Counted from the first letter of the stretch, positions 47,856-58,076 are shown. The stretch is 64,000 nt of DNA from Trichomonas vaginalis G3 (GCF_026262505.1 NC_067203.1:26021411-26085410); one strand, 5' to 3'. Numbers and translations: made by a program. Notes: a model not told the origin generated them from the sequence alone.

Positions 47856-50800
47856 ATGACTTTGTACAGTCGAGATACCGTCTCGATCGACGAAGACCAT
47901 CGCTTTGTAACAAGTCAAATATCAAATTGCATTGCCTCCGATCAGTATATACCAGAATTTTTCGAATCCTCCATTGCTGTGGAGTTACATTACAATAAAA
48001 TCGAAAAAGAAAATAGCATTGCAACAATTTCAGACGTCAAAAAGTATCCAACTCGTGTCTACAATGCAGCTACTGCTGCCAAATACCGAGTTTTCATGAG
48101 TTCTTTTCCTAAATTATCAACATTATACTGCGTAGTTGATAATACTTTATATATGTGGCCATTTAACAATGGAGAAAACCCAGAAGTGATTACTGCCGAT
48201 GGAAATATTATCACAACTGTTACTTATGGTATTCCAGAACCAAAAATTTTTAACAAAAACCCAACTTACGTAATTCTTATTGCTACAGATAGAACAATTA
48301 AGATTGTCCCTGCAAAGCCATTTCAAATATACAAAGATGAAGCTTCTCAAATGAAAATTAGCACGATTTTTGTTTCTTCTTATATTTCATCGAAAGGCGA
48401 GATATTTTTATGTTCAGACACTGGTGAAGTCTATTTAGTTAAGTACAAAGATACCAAATCGACTCAAGAAGCCCCAGGTCTCAAACTTAAACCTTTAATT
48501 TCTCCTCTTTGGTTCATTCCTATGGCAAACCTACTTAAAAACCCTCGCCGAACAACTTCTATGGCTGTTGATGATACCCACAATTACTTTGCTTTCCTTG
48601 TCGGAAAAACAATTCGATTTTACAAGTATCAGAACGAACATTTATACTATTTATCGAAAGAAAAGATCGACTACAGCGGTAATATTACAAACATTGAAGC
48701 AATTCCGATTTCTGATTCATTACTTTCGCATTTTGTTGCTTTCAGCACAAACGGCGACAGATTTTTCTTTGGAACCTTCCCAGGTCTTTACAGGAACCCC
48801 GATGAAATACACTTACGCCGTACACTCCCTGCTCCTGAAGTTTTCCAAGGCCATACATTAATTTCCGGGTCATTTTCACACGGTATGTCCTCATTTTTAT
48901 TCAAAGACATGTTTGCCATCCTTCATCCCAACAGTAATCCTCATCATATGCAGAGCCATCTCGTAGAAGACCTCGTAACAATTCCATTATCTCCAGATTG
49001 TCTTTCATTTTTCAGATCCGAGCACATCTACAAAGGCCAAAACACCTCCATGTTCCATAACGAGTATCTCTGGCAGCATATTGTCCAGCCAACGCCAGGT
49101 TTCCTTCAATGCGCAGATGGATATCGCATTGTCAACTTCAAACTTCCAGTTGACAACCTCAACGACCTTCTCCAAGAGTACAAAGGCAATTTCACAGACC
49201 CAATCCGCGAATGGATGTTCTCAAACGCCGCAGGAGGAGAAGCTTGCGCCGCTTCCATCATTTTGGCCGGAAGAAGTCCAGAATTACAGCGTTGGGCACT
49301 CCATACTATGCATCAGTTCACGAAACTCAACAACCAGAGGTACGAACGCTTCTTAGGCAACCTCTCACACGTAACAATGGGCTTCATCGTCAGAATTGAA
49401 AGACTTTTGACTCCAATTTGGAGATCGACACTTTTTACAAAATTTGTAAAGAAAAGTGACAATTCAAAAATGAAGTGGATCATTAATCCAATTTTTAATG
49501 AATTGCCTAGCAATACCATTGAAAACTTCAGAGACATTTTCAAGCTTGGCGATGACTACATGAGGTTAAGAAGGTCATCAATCGAAGCAAATGATCCTGA
49601 CATGCAAAAAGAAGTTGATGAAGAAACAACGAACATTTACAGGATTTACACTTATGTCAGTTCCATTATAGAGACTCTTAAGTTCATGCAGATCATCAAG
49701 ACCCTCAAAACATCTGTCATCGATGGCACAATCCAAATAGTTTCTGAAGCAGCGAGAATGAGATTGACAATTCTCGATTTCGGAGATGAAAACAAATATT
49801 CAATTTTCGATGCATTGAGAGAATTCGCTGCATCTCTTTTCAGCTGCAAAGATGGACCATCCCGTGGTGATAGATTCTCCATGAAGCTTGCAAGGGAATG
49901 TCCTTTCTTCTTCTCAGAAGCTGCTTCCCTCATAAAACAAGCAATAGAAGACCTCAAATCTGCAAGATACAAACAAACCGTAATTTCTCAGCCAATTATC
50001 GAAAGATGCATTGATACTTTCGTTAAATACGCTGACCAGATCCCTCAGCAGAACCTCCAGGAGATAACAGACATATTCACAAGCCTCCAGGACTACAAGG
50101 CAATCGTAGACATCTCTTTGGCAAGAGCAGAATTAATCGATCCAACACATTTGGCTTTGACTTGGTATAAAAGTGACAGATCCAGTACACAAAGTCGCGA
50201 AACAGCTGCATTTGATAAGAGATACGAGTGCTATGTACCATTATTGAAACTATCTGATGTCCCTGATGCATTCGAGAAGATGCTGGAATCAAATGATGAA
50301 ACATTCCATGTTGTTTTGTATTCATACATTTTACAAGAAAAAGATGAAGATTCAAAAGAAAAATTGTTGTCTGTTTCTACACCGTATTTGGTTTCTTTCC
50401 TCGAAGAAAAGTATCCGGACTTGTTGTACTTGTATAACGCAAGACACCATGATTACGCAACAGCTGCTGCAAGACTCATGGAACTAGCAAAATCAAAATC
50501 AAATGATATCGATATCGAAAAAAGAATTCAATATTTAAGAAAAGTGACAACTTATGCGAGAGCCAGCAGAATGTCCACTGTTTACACAGAAGCGATTGAT
50601 TTGTTGCATCCGGCTGAGATACAGAGAGATTTGTTCCAAGGAAAGGCATCAAATGAGTTGTTGTCAAATCAACAATTATTTGATTCTTGTTTGGCAGAAA
50701 ACAGATTTGATTTGATACTTAGATTGTTGCCTTTCTTGACCATAGCAGGAAACGCAAACAAAATGAGTGTCGTCTCGTTGATGTGGTCGAGATTCTTCGA

Positions 50801-51152
50801 GCAAAACCAAGGTTTGAGTCTTCTGGAATTGAAGAGAAAAGTGTTGGCAATTGCAAGAAGCAGCGAAAGTGGAACGAAAGAGATTTTGGAGCCTTCAATA
50901 TTGATTCCTCTCCTGGAAGACACAAAACTGATCCATGGAGGTGAAATGCTGTGGGCTGTCAAAGTGTTGGACGAAATGAAATCTCCTCTTTCAAACGCTT
51001 TGGCTTTCTACAACAGCGCACTCGCAAACACCGAAATTACTCAGTCACAGAGAACAGGATTCTTGGCCGCAATCAAGTACTTGTTGCAGAAAGGTGCAAC
51101 ACTTAGAGGAAGAGACAAAAACTTCCAAGACAGAGATTTATTGAATTTGTAA
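47856..51152 (+). CDS. NUP155: Nucleoporin of the Nup155/Nup170 family
   Basis: 1098 residues. I choose the ATG at 47856 (MTLYSRDTVSIDEDHRFVTS) since the frame upstream has only a TTG. The N-terminal half (about 60-480) is a beta-propeller-like region with FPKLSTLYCVVDNTLYMWPF, TYVILIATDRTIKIV and GEIFLCSDTGEVYLVKY, which follow the Nup155 pattern (LYMWN..., LLVLATP..., DGRIFLAGKDGCLYEI). The C-terminal half is a long alpha-solenoid ending near AIKYLLQKGATLRGR. Nup155 is a scaffold of the inner ring of the nuclear pore complex. The length is a little under animal Nup155 (about 1390). Frame intact. Confidence 0.75.
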   Translation: MTLYSRDTVSIDEDHRFVTSQISNCIASDQYIPEFFESSIAVELHYNKIEKENSIATISDVKKYPTRVYNAATAAKYRVFMSSFPKLSTLYCVVDNTLYMWPFNNGENPEVITADGNIITTVTYGIPEPKIFNKNPTYVILIATDRTIKIVPAKPFQIYKDEASQMKISTIFVSSYISSKGEIFLCSDTGEVYLVKYKDTKSTQEAPGLKLKPLISPLWFIPMANLLKNPRRTTSMAVDDTHNYFAFLVGKTIRFYKYQNEHLYYLSKEKIDYSGNITNIEAIPISDSLLSHFVAFSTNGDRFFFGTFPGLYRNPDEIHLRRTLPAPEVFQGHTLISGSFSHGMSSFLFKDMFAILHPNSNPHHMQSHLVEDLVTIPLSPDCLSFFRSEHIYKGQNTSMFHNEYLWQHIVQPTPGFLQCADGYRIVNFKLPVDNLNDLLQEYKGNFTDPIREWMFSNAAGGEACAASIILAGRSPELQRWALHTMHQFTKLNNQRYERFLGNLSHVTMGFIVRIERLLTPIWRSTLFTKFVKKSDNSKMKWIINPIFNELPSNTIENFRDIFKLGDDYMRLRRSSIEANDPDMQKEVDEETTNIYRIYTYVSSIIETLKFMQIIKTLKTSVIDGTIQIVSEAARMRLTILDFGDENKYSIFDALREFAASLFSCKDGPSRGDRFSMKLARECPFFFSEAASLIKQAIEDLKSARYKQTVISQPIIERCIDTFVKYADQIPQQNLQEITDIFTSLQDYKAIVDISLARAELIDPTHLALTWYKSDRSSTQSRETAAFDKRYECYVPLLKLSDVPDAFEKMLESNDETFHVVLYSYILQEKDEDSKEKLLSVSTPYLVSFLEEKYPDLLYLYNARHHDYATAAARLMELAKSKSNDIDIEKRIQYLRKVTTYARASRMSTVYTEAIDLLHPAEIQRDLFQGKASNELLSNQQLFDSCLAENRFDLILRLLPFLTIAGNANKMSVVSLMWSRFFEQNQGLSLLELKRKVLAIARSSESGTKEILEPSILIPLLEDTKLIHGGEMLWAVKVLDEMKSPLSNALAFYNSALANTEITQSQRTGFLAAIKYLLQKGATLRGRDKNFQDRDLLNL

Positions 51153-51537
51153 TATATAGAGACAAAATATATACTAAAAATATTTTTTATTATTATCAAA
51201 ATGATTCTTTTTTTGGTTTGTTAACGATAATTCTTGATGAATCTTTAGTTTAAATCCTCAGAAAAATTGTTAGCAAAATATCCAATTTTGGACCCCGAGT
51301 TGTTGTGAATAGTATAAATTATAGCTCTTTCTGGAAATATGAAATTAATCCTCGGATTTATGATCATCATACTTAATATAATTTTTATTTATTGATCTAG
51401 TGTAAATAGATTTACAAAAGTGCATCATTTTAAAAGAATTGTACAAAGATTATCAAAGTGATATATTATCATCATATTAATCAGATATGCTAGAATGTAT
51501 CATTCTTCAATTTGTTTACCATTTCAATTTCATAAGT
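51153..51537. other. Host intergenic spacer
   Basis: About 385 bp of AT-rich sequence between the nucleoporin gene and the MULE D duplication. No gene seen. Confidence 0.4.
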
Positions 51538-51555
51538 ATATCAAATTCATAGAGT

Positions 51556-52531
51556 GTTGTGCATGAAAAATAGCGTGACTTCACTTTTGACAAAACTGAC
51601 ACTATTTCTGATGGTTTTGTCATTTATTTGTCAGATTTATAATGGATAATAATGCTGTAAATCAGATATTAATTAAAAATATTTAAGATTTATGTTCGAA
51701 TTGAAAAGCAAAATGATATTTTTTTAATTGAAAAACGTTAATATCTGATATTTTGAAGTTTTGAATATTTGTTAGTATCTTAAATTATTGAATGCATACG
51801 TTTTTTATGTTCTCAATTTTAAAAAAATTGTGAAGAATTTAGTTTTTTGAAGATGGATGTTTAATATTTGTGAGTGAGAATGCAAGCAGGAGTTTGGTAC
51901 TTTAAGGCTAGGTTGAGATAGATTTCCCATTATATTATCTGTGAATATATTGTTTGAAAATTCAAGATATAAAAATATATTATCAAAAAATTTTATATTT
52001 TTAAATACAATCGGGTGGAAATATAGTACAATGAGATAGCAATGATATATTTTATAATGGGAGGTAATCTGAAGATAAGTAGCAAATTTTATGCGATTTT
52101 GATTGGAAGTTGGAGGGTGTGAGTACTATAGCATGTAATAGTATCTCACACCCTCCAATTCTTCCTATGGCGCCGAAAAATTTTTGGTGAAATGTCGTCG
52201 CAGACCATAGTTCTCAGCCAAAATGGCTAATAATTTGAGAGTCTATATGATAATGTAAAAGTTAAAACATTCAAGTATTTAAGTATTTCTTTAAAATATT
52301 AAGTTTTTTATTTTTCCAATAAAATTCTAATATCAAATATTTTTATTTAACGATTAATTTTATTTATATTTTTATAGTTTTTTTTAAGAAAAAATATTGT
52401 TAGGGTTTTATGGATTTTCAATTAATATACAAGATAATTCATGAATGTATATATTTCCAAGTTTTTAAGGATGCAACACTTTACATTTGTAAACTGTCAA
52501 AAATGAAGTCACGCTATTTTTCATGCATTAC
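51556..52531. mobile_element. MULE-like element D with 18-bp target duplication
   Basis: 976 bp with inverted ends of about 34 bp: left GTTGTGCATGAAAAATAGCG, right (reverse complement) GTAATGCATGAAAAATAGCG, both continuing TGACTTCA and TTTTGACA. Flanked by the direct repeat ATATCAAATTCATAGAGT (51538-51555, 52532-52549), 18 bp. No transposase. Inside, at 52104-52168, is a long hairpin. It is probably another non-autonomous MULE relative; the duplication length is unusual again. Confidence 0.75.
52104..52168. repeat. Long hairpin inside element D
   Basis: TTGGAGGGTGTGAGTACTAT and its inverted partner ATAGTATCTCACACCCTCCA surround a short loop (AGCATGTA). Confidence 0.75.
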
Positions 52532-52549
52532 ATATCAAATTCATAGAGT

Positions 52550-52770
52550 ATATAAGAATTTCCGAAAAAGTGACACCCAAAAAGTGACACTTTCAATAGG
52601 GAGTAACACTTAAAAAGTGACAAATTAAAATTCACAATAAATAAAAATAATAAATTTTTTAGTCTATTAAATTATTCTTTTCTTTGAAATCCTCCAAAAA
52701 TTCTTCGAAATGTTCTAAAATATAACCTGGAGAATTATAACAAAATTCATTAATTTCAGTTAGTATGGCT
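52550..52770. other. MULE end debris and spacer before P4
   Basis: 52556-52620 has three GTGACA-containing pieces (GAATTTCCGAAAAAGTGACA, CAAAAAGTGACACTTTC, TTAAAAAGTGACAAATT), like stacked family B ends without an element. The rest, to 52770, is AT-rich; a short minus-strand coding-like stretch (GYILEHFEEFLEDFKEKN, about 52680-52735) may be a gene relic. P4 begins at 52771. Confidence 0.45.
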
Positions 52771-52806
52771 AAGTCGTGTACTGTGGCACTGCGCGCCTCC
52801 GTACAC
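52771..52806. repeat. Tip hairpin of P4
   Basis: GTGTAC (52776-52781) pairs with GTACAC (52801-52806), and an inner GG pairs with CC around CACTGCG. The stem sequence differs from the P3 tip but the loop core GGCACTGCG is the same. Confidence 0.6.
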
Positions 52807-52959
52807 CACTTAACGGTTTTGACACTTTACGAAACCGGTAACGTATATTTTACAACACAACCATAACACCAACTTAACCTTAAATATTTACAAAACCGTC
52901 TGACACATAAACGACTTCACTAACGAACTCACTAACGAATTCACTACCGTCCTCACTAA

Positions 52960-53014
52960 ATAAAAAATAACCTTATTTTTATTTTTTTTAAATTTTTTAT
53001 TTCATTACAAAGAC
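52960..53014 (+). promoter_or_regulatory. AT block ahead of P4 gene 1
   Basis: AAATAACCTTATTTTTATTT followed by a T-rich run and the ATG at 53015, the same arrangement as before several P2 and P3 genes. Confidence 0.4.
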
Positions 53015-53449
53015 ATGTCTGACTACATTTACTATGATTCTTTCCCAGAACGTTTCCGTGAACTATTCAAAACTCAAGTAAAACTGAGAAACATGCATTT
53101 TAACAAAGACAGACCCATTGACGATGAAAGAAACCCTAAATATATTACAATCCCATATGACGCAAAGTTCATTGCATACATTCCTTATGGTCGCAGAGGA
53201 ACGAAAACTATTTCAACAAAGAACAAAAATTATTTCTGGAGCGATGAAGAAAATTGCCTTATCTACATAAATGCATACTTAAATAAAGCTACATATTGTA
53301 CAAAAGAAGGTTGGACTGGATTTGAGCTCTACATATACGACGACGATGGAAACAGACGCTGTGTATACCCATACGATAATATGTACCATTGTTTTCATCA
53401 AGCATTAAACGAATACATAGTCAGTAAGGGTCTCATTCCTGTTGAGTAG
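53015..53449 (+). CDS. P4 hypothetical protein, 144 residues
   Basis: ATG at 53015 (MSDYIYYDSFPERFRELFKT). Beta-rich and aromatic, with a basic patch (IPYGRRGTKTISTKNKNYFW) and a Cys-containing end (RRCVYPYDNMYHCFHQALNE). No family recognised. It occupies the position of the TIR gene in P3 but on the opposite strand and with another sequence; the DNA just after its stop (TTTGTTCTGTCATTTA) is the start region of the P3 TIR gene, so the two ends look like a mosaic. Confidence 0.5.
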   Translation: MSDYIYYDSFPERFRELFKTQVKLRNMHFNKDRPIDDERNPKYITIPYDAKFIAYIPYGRRGTKTISTKNKNYFWSDEENCLIYINAYLNKATYCTKEGWTGFELYIYDDDGNRRCVYPYDNMYHCFHQALNEYIVSKGLIPVE

Positions 53450-53536
53450 ATATGTTATATTTTTGTTCTGTCATTTATATAAAAATAAATGATATCACCA
53501 CCCTCACACGTATGAAAACATAGCACAAAAATAAAT

Positions 53537-53586
53537 TTAGGTGAAGTGGTGAGATCTCACCTCTTTTTTCACCTGTTTTTTCACCC
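53537..53586. repeat. GATC palindrome module, copy c
   Basis: TTTAGGTGAAGTGGTGAGAT followed by CTCACCTC and two more CACC units. Preceded by the ACACGTATGAAAACATAGC region also found in P3. Confidence 0.7.
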
Positions 53587-53823
53587 ACTTGAATTCATTG
53601 CTTTCTCCAACTCTTCTAACTTCTTCCTAAGTTCAGCAATGTTGTCCTCATGAAGTTTAATCTTCCTTAATATACCTTCTTTATCTAATGGTTGCTTTAT
53701 CTTTCTAAACTGAACTCTACCATCCTTCATAGTATGAATGTAAAAACCTTCTGGAATAGTTCCTGATTTAATGTATTCTACCAAGAACTTTTGTTTCATT
53801 GCTTCAGTGACTTTAGTCGTCAT
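53581..53823 (-). CDS. Small conserved coiled-coil protein (P4 copy)
   Basis: 80 residues, ATG at 53823. Nearly identical to the P3 protein at 31368-31604 apart from the last residues. Its C-terminal coiled coil (EDNIAELRKKLEELEKAMNS) is intact. Its 3' end touches the GATC module, exactly as in P3. The near identity indicates recent exchange between P3-like and P4-like elements, or a recent common source. Confidence 0.55.
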   Translation of the reverse strand: MTTKVTEAMKQKFLVEYIKSGTIPEGFYIHTMKDGRVQFRKIKQPLDKEGILRKIKLHEDNIAELRKKLEELEKAMNSSG

Positions 53824-54405
53824 TTTACTCTAAGGTGAAGCTAGCACAGCGATAATGGATTTCATGATTTTTTAGTATTTCATGCAATCTTAACAGATAG
53901 CCTTACAAGTACTTCCAGTGTCCCTAGCTGTCCCTCCTTTTTATATAACTCCATGACATTTATAATCTCGCGAAACTTAACAGGTAGCATAACAGATTAA
54001 AATCAGATGAGGTTTTGAACCAAAATTTCTAAGCAACGTTGTCAAGGATTTTGAGGAACTAGGGACAGAGTGTGGCAAAGTCCAAGATTTAATTTATCTT
54101 CATCTGTTTCATCAGCTATCTCGTCTAATATGCCAATATTTTATTCATAACTCGTGGCAAACTCACTAACTTTCATTATGTTCATCTGCATGCTTCATCT
54201 GATAGAAAGTATGACTTTCATTAACTCTGTGAGATAATGAAAACTACTAGGGACAGAGACCATGGCAAAGTTCATGACTTTCATTATTTCCAGAACTTAA
54301 TGAAAACTACTAGGGACAGAGACCATGGCAAAGTTCATGATTTAATTTATTCTCTCACTAACAACAAATACAAAACTCCAACACTAACGACAAAAATAAA
54401 TGTCC
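53824..54405. other. Spacer with short tandem duplications
   Basis: Two copies of a unit containing ACTACTAGGGACAGAGACCA then TGGCAAAGTTCATGA (54241-54340), and an older, diverged one near 54055 (GAACTAGGGACAGAG, GGCAAAGTCCAAG). Otherwise no gene. It is the downstream region of the helicase gene. Confidence 0.55.
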
Positions 54406-57066
54406 TCACTTCTTAACAAAGTAATATGTGCTTCTTACACCACCATAGCTCAAACGTTTCTTTTCAAACATCGATTGAAACTTATTTTGAGCCATTGGCT
54501 TTAGTCTCTTTTTCTTCAAATACGCCAAGAAATCTTCTTCACATCTTTTCACTTCATAGCCTTCTTTAAACTCCTCCTTGTTAAGTTCTATGAAATCCTT
54601 TATCTCATTCTTTGTTGCAATGGCTTCTTCACGAACGACATCGTGAACTATTTCATCACTGTTCTCACGAACGACATCGTGAACTATTTCAACACTGTTC
54701 TCATGTATGACCTCCTCACTGTTCTCATGAACTATTTCATCATTGCATTCATGTATGACCTCCTCACTGTTCTCATGAACTATTTCATCACTGTTCTCAT
54801 GAACGACCTCCTTACTGTTCTCATGAACTATTTCATCATTGTTCTCATGAACGACCTCCTCACTGTCTTTCATAAGCGTTTCAAAGTCTCCTTTACTCAT
54901 TACTTCAATCTCATGCTGTTCACAGTAGTACTTAAACTCACTGTATATGTCTTTGTTGTATGTTATATTGCTTCCCATGTACTCCATGAATTTTTCAAGC
55001 ACTTCCTCATAATTCACTGTTTCTTTCTTTCCACGACCTTCTAATAACATACTTGCTTCGTAAATATAACTTCTTGCAGAACCGTCTCGCTTTCTACTTC
55101 TTTTCACAAATTCTCTCATCTTGCCACCAAATACATTTGAACTACATGCAAAGAATTCATTCTCCTTCGCAAATTCTTTATATCTTCTGTAGCACTCTGT
55201 ACAATTCCATCCGGATACAAACTTTTCATAGAACTCCTCGTAAAACATTTGGTAAGGTGTTTTGTTCATTTCGATGAGTTCTTGTTTAGCCCTGGTGAAT
55301 GGTATCTTCCTTACATCAAATTCACTTAAATCTTTCCTCATGAAATACGTCAGTAAGTTTGAATAAAACTCTTCATTAAAGCTTTCAATGAGATTTGAGA
55401 AATATTCGTAATTTCCTTTGTATCTGCTGCTTACGTCAATGACAACAAATCTTCTGTCGTCTTTGTCAATCTTTACTGAGTTGAAGTTGTTAGATATCAT
55501 GATGATATTACAAACATTCTCTATCTTTCTTACTGGCTGACACTTCTGATTTAAGTCCAACTGAGTCTCTGTTACTATTGACTTTAGTGCGTCGTGGTTC
55601 ATGACCTTAGACGTATCGCATGAGCTTAGTTCATTGCATACGATGAGCTTCATGTTCTCAATAGCAGCATTGAATCTACCAACCACATTCTCTATTGCCG
55701 TTATATTATTGTTGGCGTACTTGCTAATGAGCTCGCATAGAACATTACTAAATACATTCTTACCAGTTCCTTGCTTTCCTATTAACAAAAGTACTGTTCC
55801 AGTCTTTCCACAAGGATTTTGAACGATGTAGGCGAACCAGTTCAAAACATACTCATAAAGCTCTTCATCCTCATTACATATGACATCGTGAACATGTTTC
55901 AAATATCCTTCAATAACGCTTTCATCTACTTCATTCAGTACCTCATACTCATATCCTCTGAAATAGCTGTAAATGTCATCTCTTTCGTCAAAGAATCTCA
56001 TGCCTGACTTCATAAGATAGTTCTTGTTCTGACCCGCTTCATAAATCATCAGTGCGTTCACATCCTTCTCCTCAATACGTCCTACATAAATACTCTTCAT
56101 GAGCTTATTGAATTCCTTGCTATCTACTGACACAAGTGTTGTTGTGTCTCGTATTCCATCATAATCTTTCACTAGATATGTCATACGTGCTCCGTCAATA
56201 ACGACAACACATCTTCTTAAGTCATTTATAACACTAGCTATGTCAATACCGTCCTCACTCATGTACTTATTTTTCCTCAAGTCCTTTAGTGTGAAAGTGT
56301 CTCTAAGTTCTATTTCAAGCAATTCATTTACACATCCTTTGCAATACTTCTCTATAAAATATTTCTGTCGTTCTTTACTAAGTTTCTTAACAGCTCTGAA
56401 GAACCATGTGTTTTGACTCAAACATCCTTCACAACTTCTCTCATTCATTCCTAGTTCTTTCATGTCATTATCTTCAACCTCTATGGTCTCATTGACTAAG
56501 GTCAAAGGGTTCTTAGTCATTGCTGGTCTTATCTGAAACAATGTTTGTGCAACAGGTTTAACTAGTTCAGCAACGTCCTTCCTTAATATGAATAGCTGTT
56601 TCCACTCATCTTTGCTAACAGTTCTTTCATAACCACTGACAGTAATGATTTCATTTGCTGACCTTAGACACTTATGTTCTATCATTTGTATTGCTTTTGT
56701 GTAAGGCTTTCGTGAGCATAGGTTGTATATGTCATTCCTGCAATGTTCATTCATGCCAATAGTACTAAATCCTTTCTTTGCTGTTGAGTGCATAATATCC
56801 ATTAGTTCCTGTGTTCGTATTGCTGTCTCATAAAATACAACAAGACCTTTGTCATCTATGACGTACTTACCGAAAACATTGCTTATATTCTTTAACCATG
56901 AAATAACATCCTCATTCATGCTGTCAAACATGAAGTAAGGTCTTACATACTCTTCACTTATAAGATACTCCACAAAGTACTTGTTAAGCTCTATGTCCTC
57001 GTGAGCGATTTCATTAGGTTTGATATTAGTTCCTTTTGTCATTGCTGTCATGTACTTCACTCTCAT
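54406..57066 (-). CDS. P4 superfamily 3 helicase (D5-like primase-helicase type)
   Basis: About 886 residues from ATG 57066; the frame is open a little further but only to a TTG. SF3 core in the middle: Walker A LLLIGKQGTGKNVFSN (about residue 430), Walker B NMKLIVCNELSSCD, motif C IIMISNNFNSVKIDKDDRRF, then an arginine-containing RRFVVIDVS. N-terminal to it is a Cys cluster (CEGCLSQNTWF ... CKGCVNELL). The N-terminal YVRPYFMFDSM could belong to a primase-like domain, but I cannot prove it. Residues about 705-790 are a degenerate 9-10-residue repeat (VHENSDEIVHENSEEV). Such helicases unwind DNA for replication in NCLDVs, virophages and some Polinton relatives. Whole. Confidence 0.8.
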   Translation of the reverse strand: MRVKYMTAMTKGTNIKPNEIAHEDIELNKYFVEYLISEEYVRPYFMFDSMNEDVISWLKNISNVFGKYVIDDKGLVVFYETAIRTQELMDIMHSTAKKGFSTIGMNEHCRNDIYNLCSRKPYTKAIQMIEHKCLRSANEIITVSGYERTVSKDEWKQLFILRKDVAELVKPVAQTLFQIRPAMTKNPLTLVNETIEVEDNDMKELGMNERSCEGCLSQNTWFFRAVKKLSKERQKYFIEKYCKGCVNELLEIELRDTFTLKDLRKNKYMSEDGIDIASVINDLRRCVVVIDGARMTYLVKDYDGIRDTTTLVSVDSKEFNKLMKSIYVGRIEEKDVNALMIYEAGQNKNYLMKSGMRFFDERDDIYSYFRGYEYEVLNEVDESVIEGYLKHVHDVICNEDEELYEYVLNWFAYIVQNPCGKTGTVLLLIGKQGTGKNVFSNVLCELISKYANNNITAIENVVGRFNAAIENMKLIVCNELSSCDTSKVMNHDALKSIVTETQLDLNQKCQPVRKIENVCNIIMISNNFNSVKIDKDDRRFVVIDVSSRYKGNYEYFSNLIESFNEEFYSNLLTYFMRKDLSEFDVRKIPFTRAKQELIEMNKTPYQMFYEEFYEKFVSGWNCTECYRRYKEFAKENEFFACSSNVFGGKMREFVKRSRKRDGSARSYIYEASMLLEGRGKKETVNYEEVLEKFMEYMGSNITYNKDIYSEFKYYCEQHEIEVMSKGDFETLMKDSEEVVHENNDEIVHENSKEVVHENSDEIVHENSEEVIHECNDEIVHENSEEVIHENSVEIVHDVVRENSDEIVHDVVREEAIATKNEIKDFIELNKEEFKEGYEVKRCEEDFLAYLKKKRLKPMAQNKFQSMFEKKRLSYGGVRSTYYFVKK
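54640..54870. repeat. In-gene repeat coding VHEN-type units
   Basis: Imperfect units of about 27-30 bp such as CTGTTCTCATGAACTATTTC, ATCACTGTTCTCATGAACGA. All units keep the reading frame of the helicase. They share TCATGA-TTTCATC with the noncoding 25-bp array downstream. Confidence 0.65.
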
Positions 57067-57166
57067 AGTTCCTTTCAATAGCGTAAAAATACTTCATTGT
57101 TTCATAACTGCTCTAAATTCTGTTCAAAATTCGTACAACATAACTTTTTAACATTAGTGAAAGAAC

Positions 57167-57871
57167 ATGAGCGAAACAACAACATCTAACATTACAGAAG
57201 AAGTCAATGACAATGCCGATGAAAACATTACAGAAGGAGCTAGTGAAAATATTGACGAGTTCAGTGAGGAAGAAGATATTGAGGACGTCAATGAGAACGT
57301 TAGTGGGGAACAAACTCAATGGGAAACATTGAGAAATCATGAAGATTATGAGATTTGTACGACATATCCTTTTACTATTCGTCGAAAGAAAGACAAACAT
57401 ATTATGAGTGAATGCTTAAATAATTATGGTTATATTGTGCTTAGTTTAAACAACAAAATGTACTTAAAGCATAGAATTATTGCAGAACAGTGGATTGAAA
57501 ATCCAAACAATTTGAAAGAAATAGACCATATAAATCATGATAGAACGGACAACAGAATCTCAAACCTTCGTTGGTGTTCTAAATCTGAAAACAATAGAAA
57601 TAAAAGCAAGTATGGCGATATAGTTTATGAGTTCGTTGATGAAATATCTGACGAAGCTGTTGAAATAACAGATTATGGTAAGCATTCGTTTGAGTTCTAC
57701 TATTATGTTGAGAATGAGGACGCATTCTATTATTATACAGGTCTTAACTATCGAAAACTTCATATAAACTTTACAAAAACAGGTGCTGCTTATGTTTGTA
57801 TGATAGATACAGAAAACAAGAGAGTAATCTTATTCATAAACAAATTCAAACGCTTGTACGGCTTCATGTAG
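57167..57871 (+). CDS. P4 NUMOD4/HNH endonuclease-like protein
   Basis: 234 residues, ATG at 57167 (MSETTTSNITEEVNDNADEN). Acidic repeat-like N terminus; NUMOD4-like segment WETLRNHEDYEICTTYPFTI at about residues 51-70; HNH_3 motif HRIIAEQWIENPNNLKEIDH then INHDRTDNRISNLRWCSKSE at about 105-145, with the expected His, Asn and DH residues. This is the architecture of phage and viral homing endonucleases. The C-terminal about 45 residues (AAYVCMIDTENKRVILFINK, FKRLYGF) resemble the P3 TIR protein. It is divergent from the helicase, with starts about 100 bp apart. Whole. Confidence 0.8.
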   Translation: MSETTTSNITEEVNDNADENITEGASENIDEFSEEEDIEDVNENVSGEQTQWETLRNHEDYEICTTYPFTIRRKKDKHIMSECLNNYGYIVLSLNNKMYLKHRIIAEQWIENPNNLKEIDHINHDRTDNRISNLRWCSKSENNRNKSKYGDIVYEFVDEISDEAVEITDYGKHSFEFYYYVENEDAFYYYTGLNYRKLHINFTKTGAAYVCMIDTENKRVILFINKFKRLYGFM

Positions 57872-58076
57872 GACAAACATTATTTTTCAACACTAACGCC
57901 AACACGTAGGACAAACATTCATGACTAACATTACTGTATAACATAAATGTTTTGTCATGATTTCATCGTTTATGTTTTGTCATGATTTCATCGTAAATGT
58001 TTTGTCATGACTTCATCGTAAATGTTTTGTCAAGACTTTTTCATCGTAATGAGCGTAAATGATCCAAAAATATATT

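Noticed and set aside
49081-50962. Overlapping frames within the nucleoporin, kinase and other host genes
   Set aside because: Shadows of the long coding frames in other phases.
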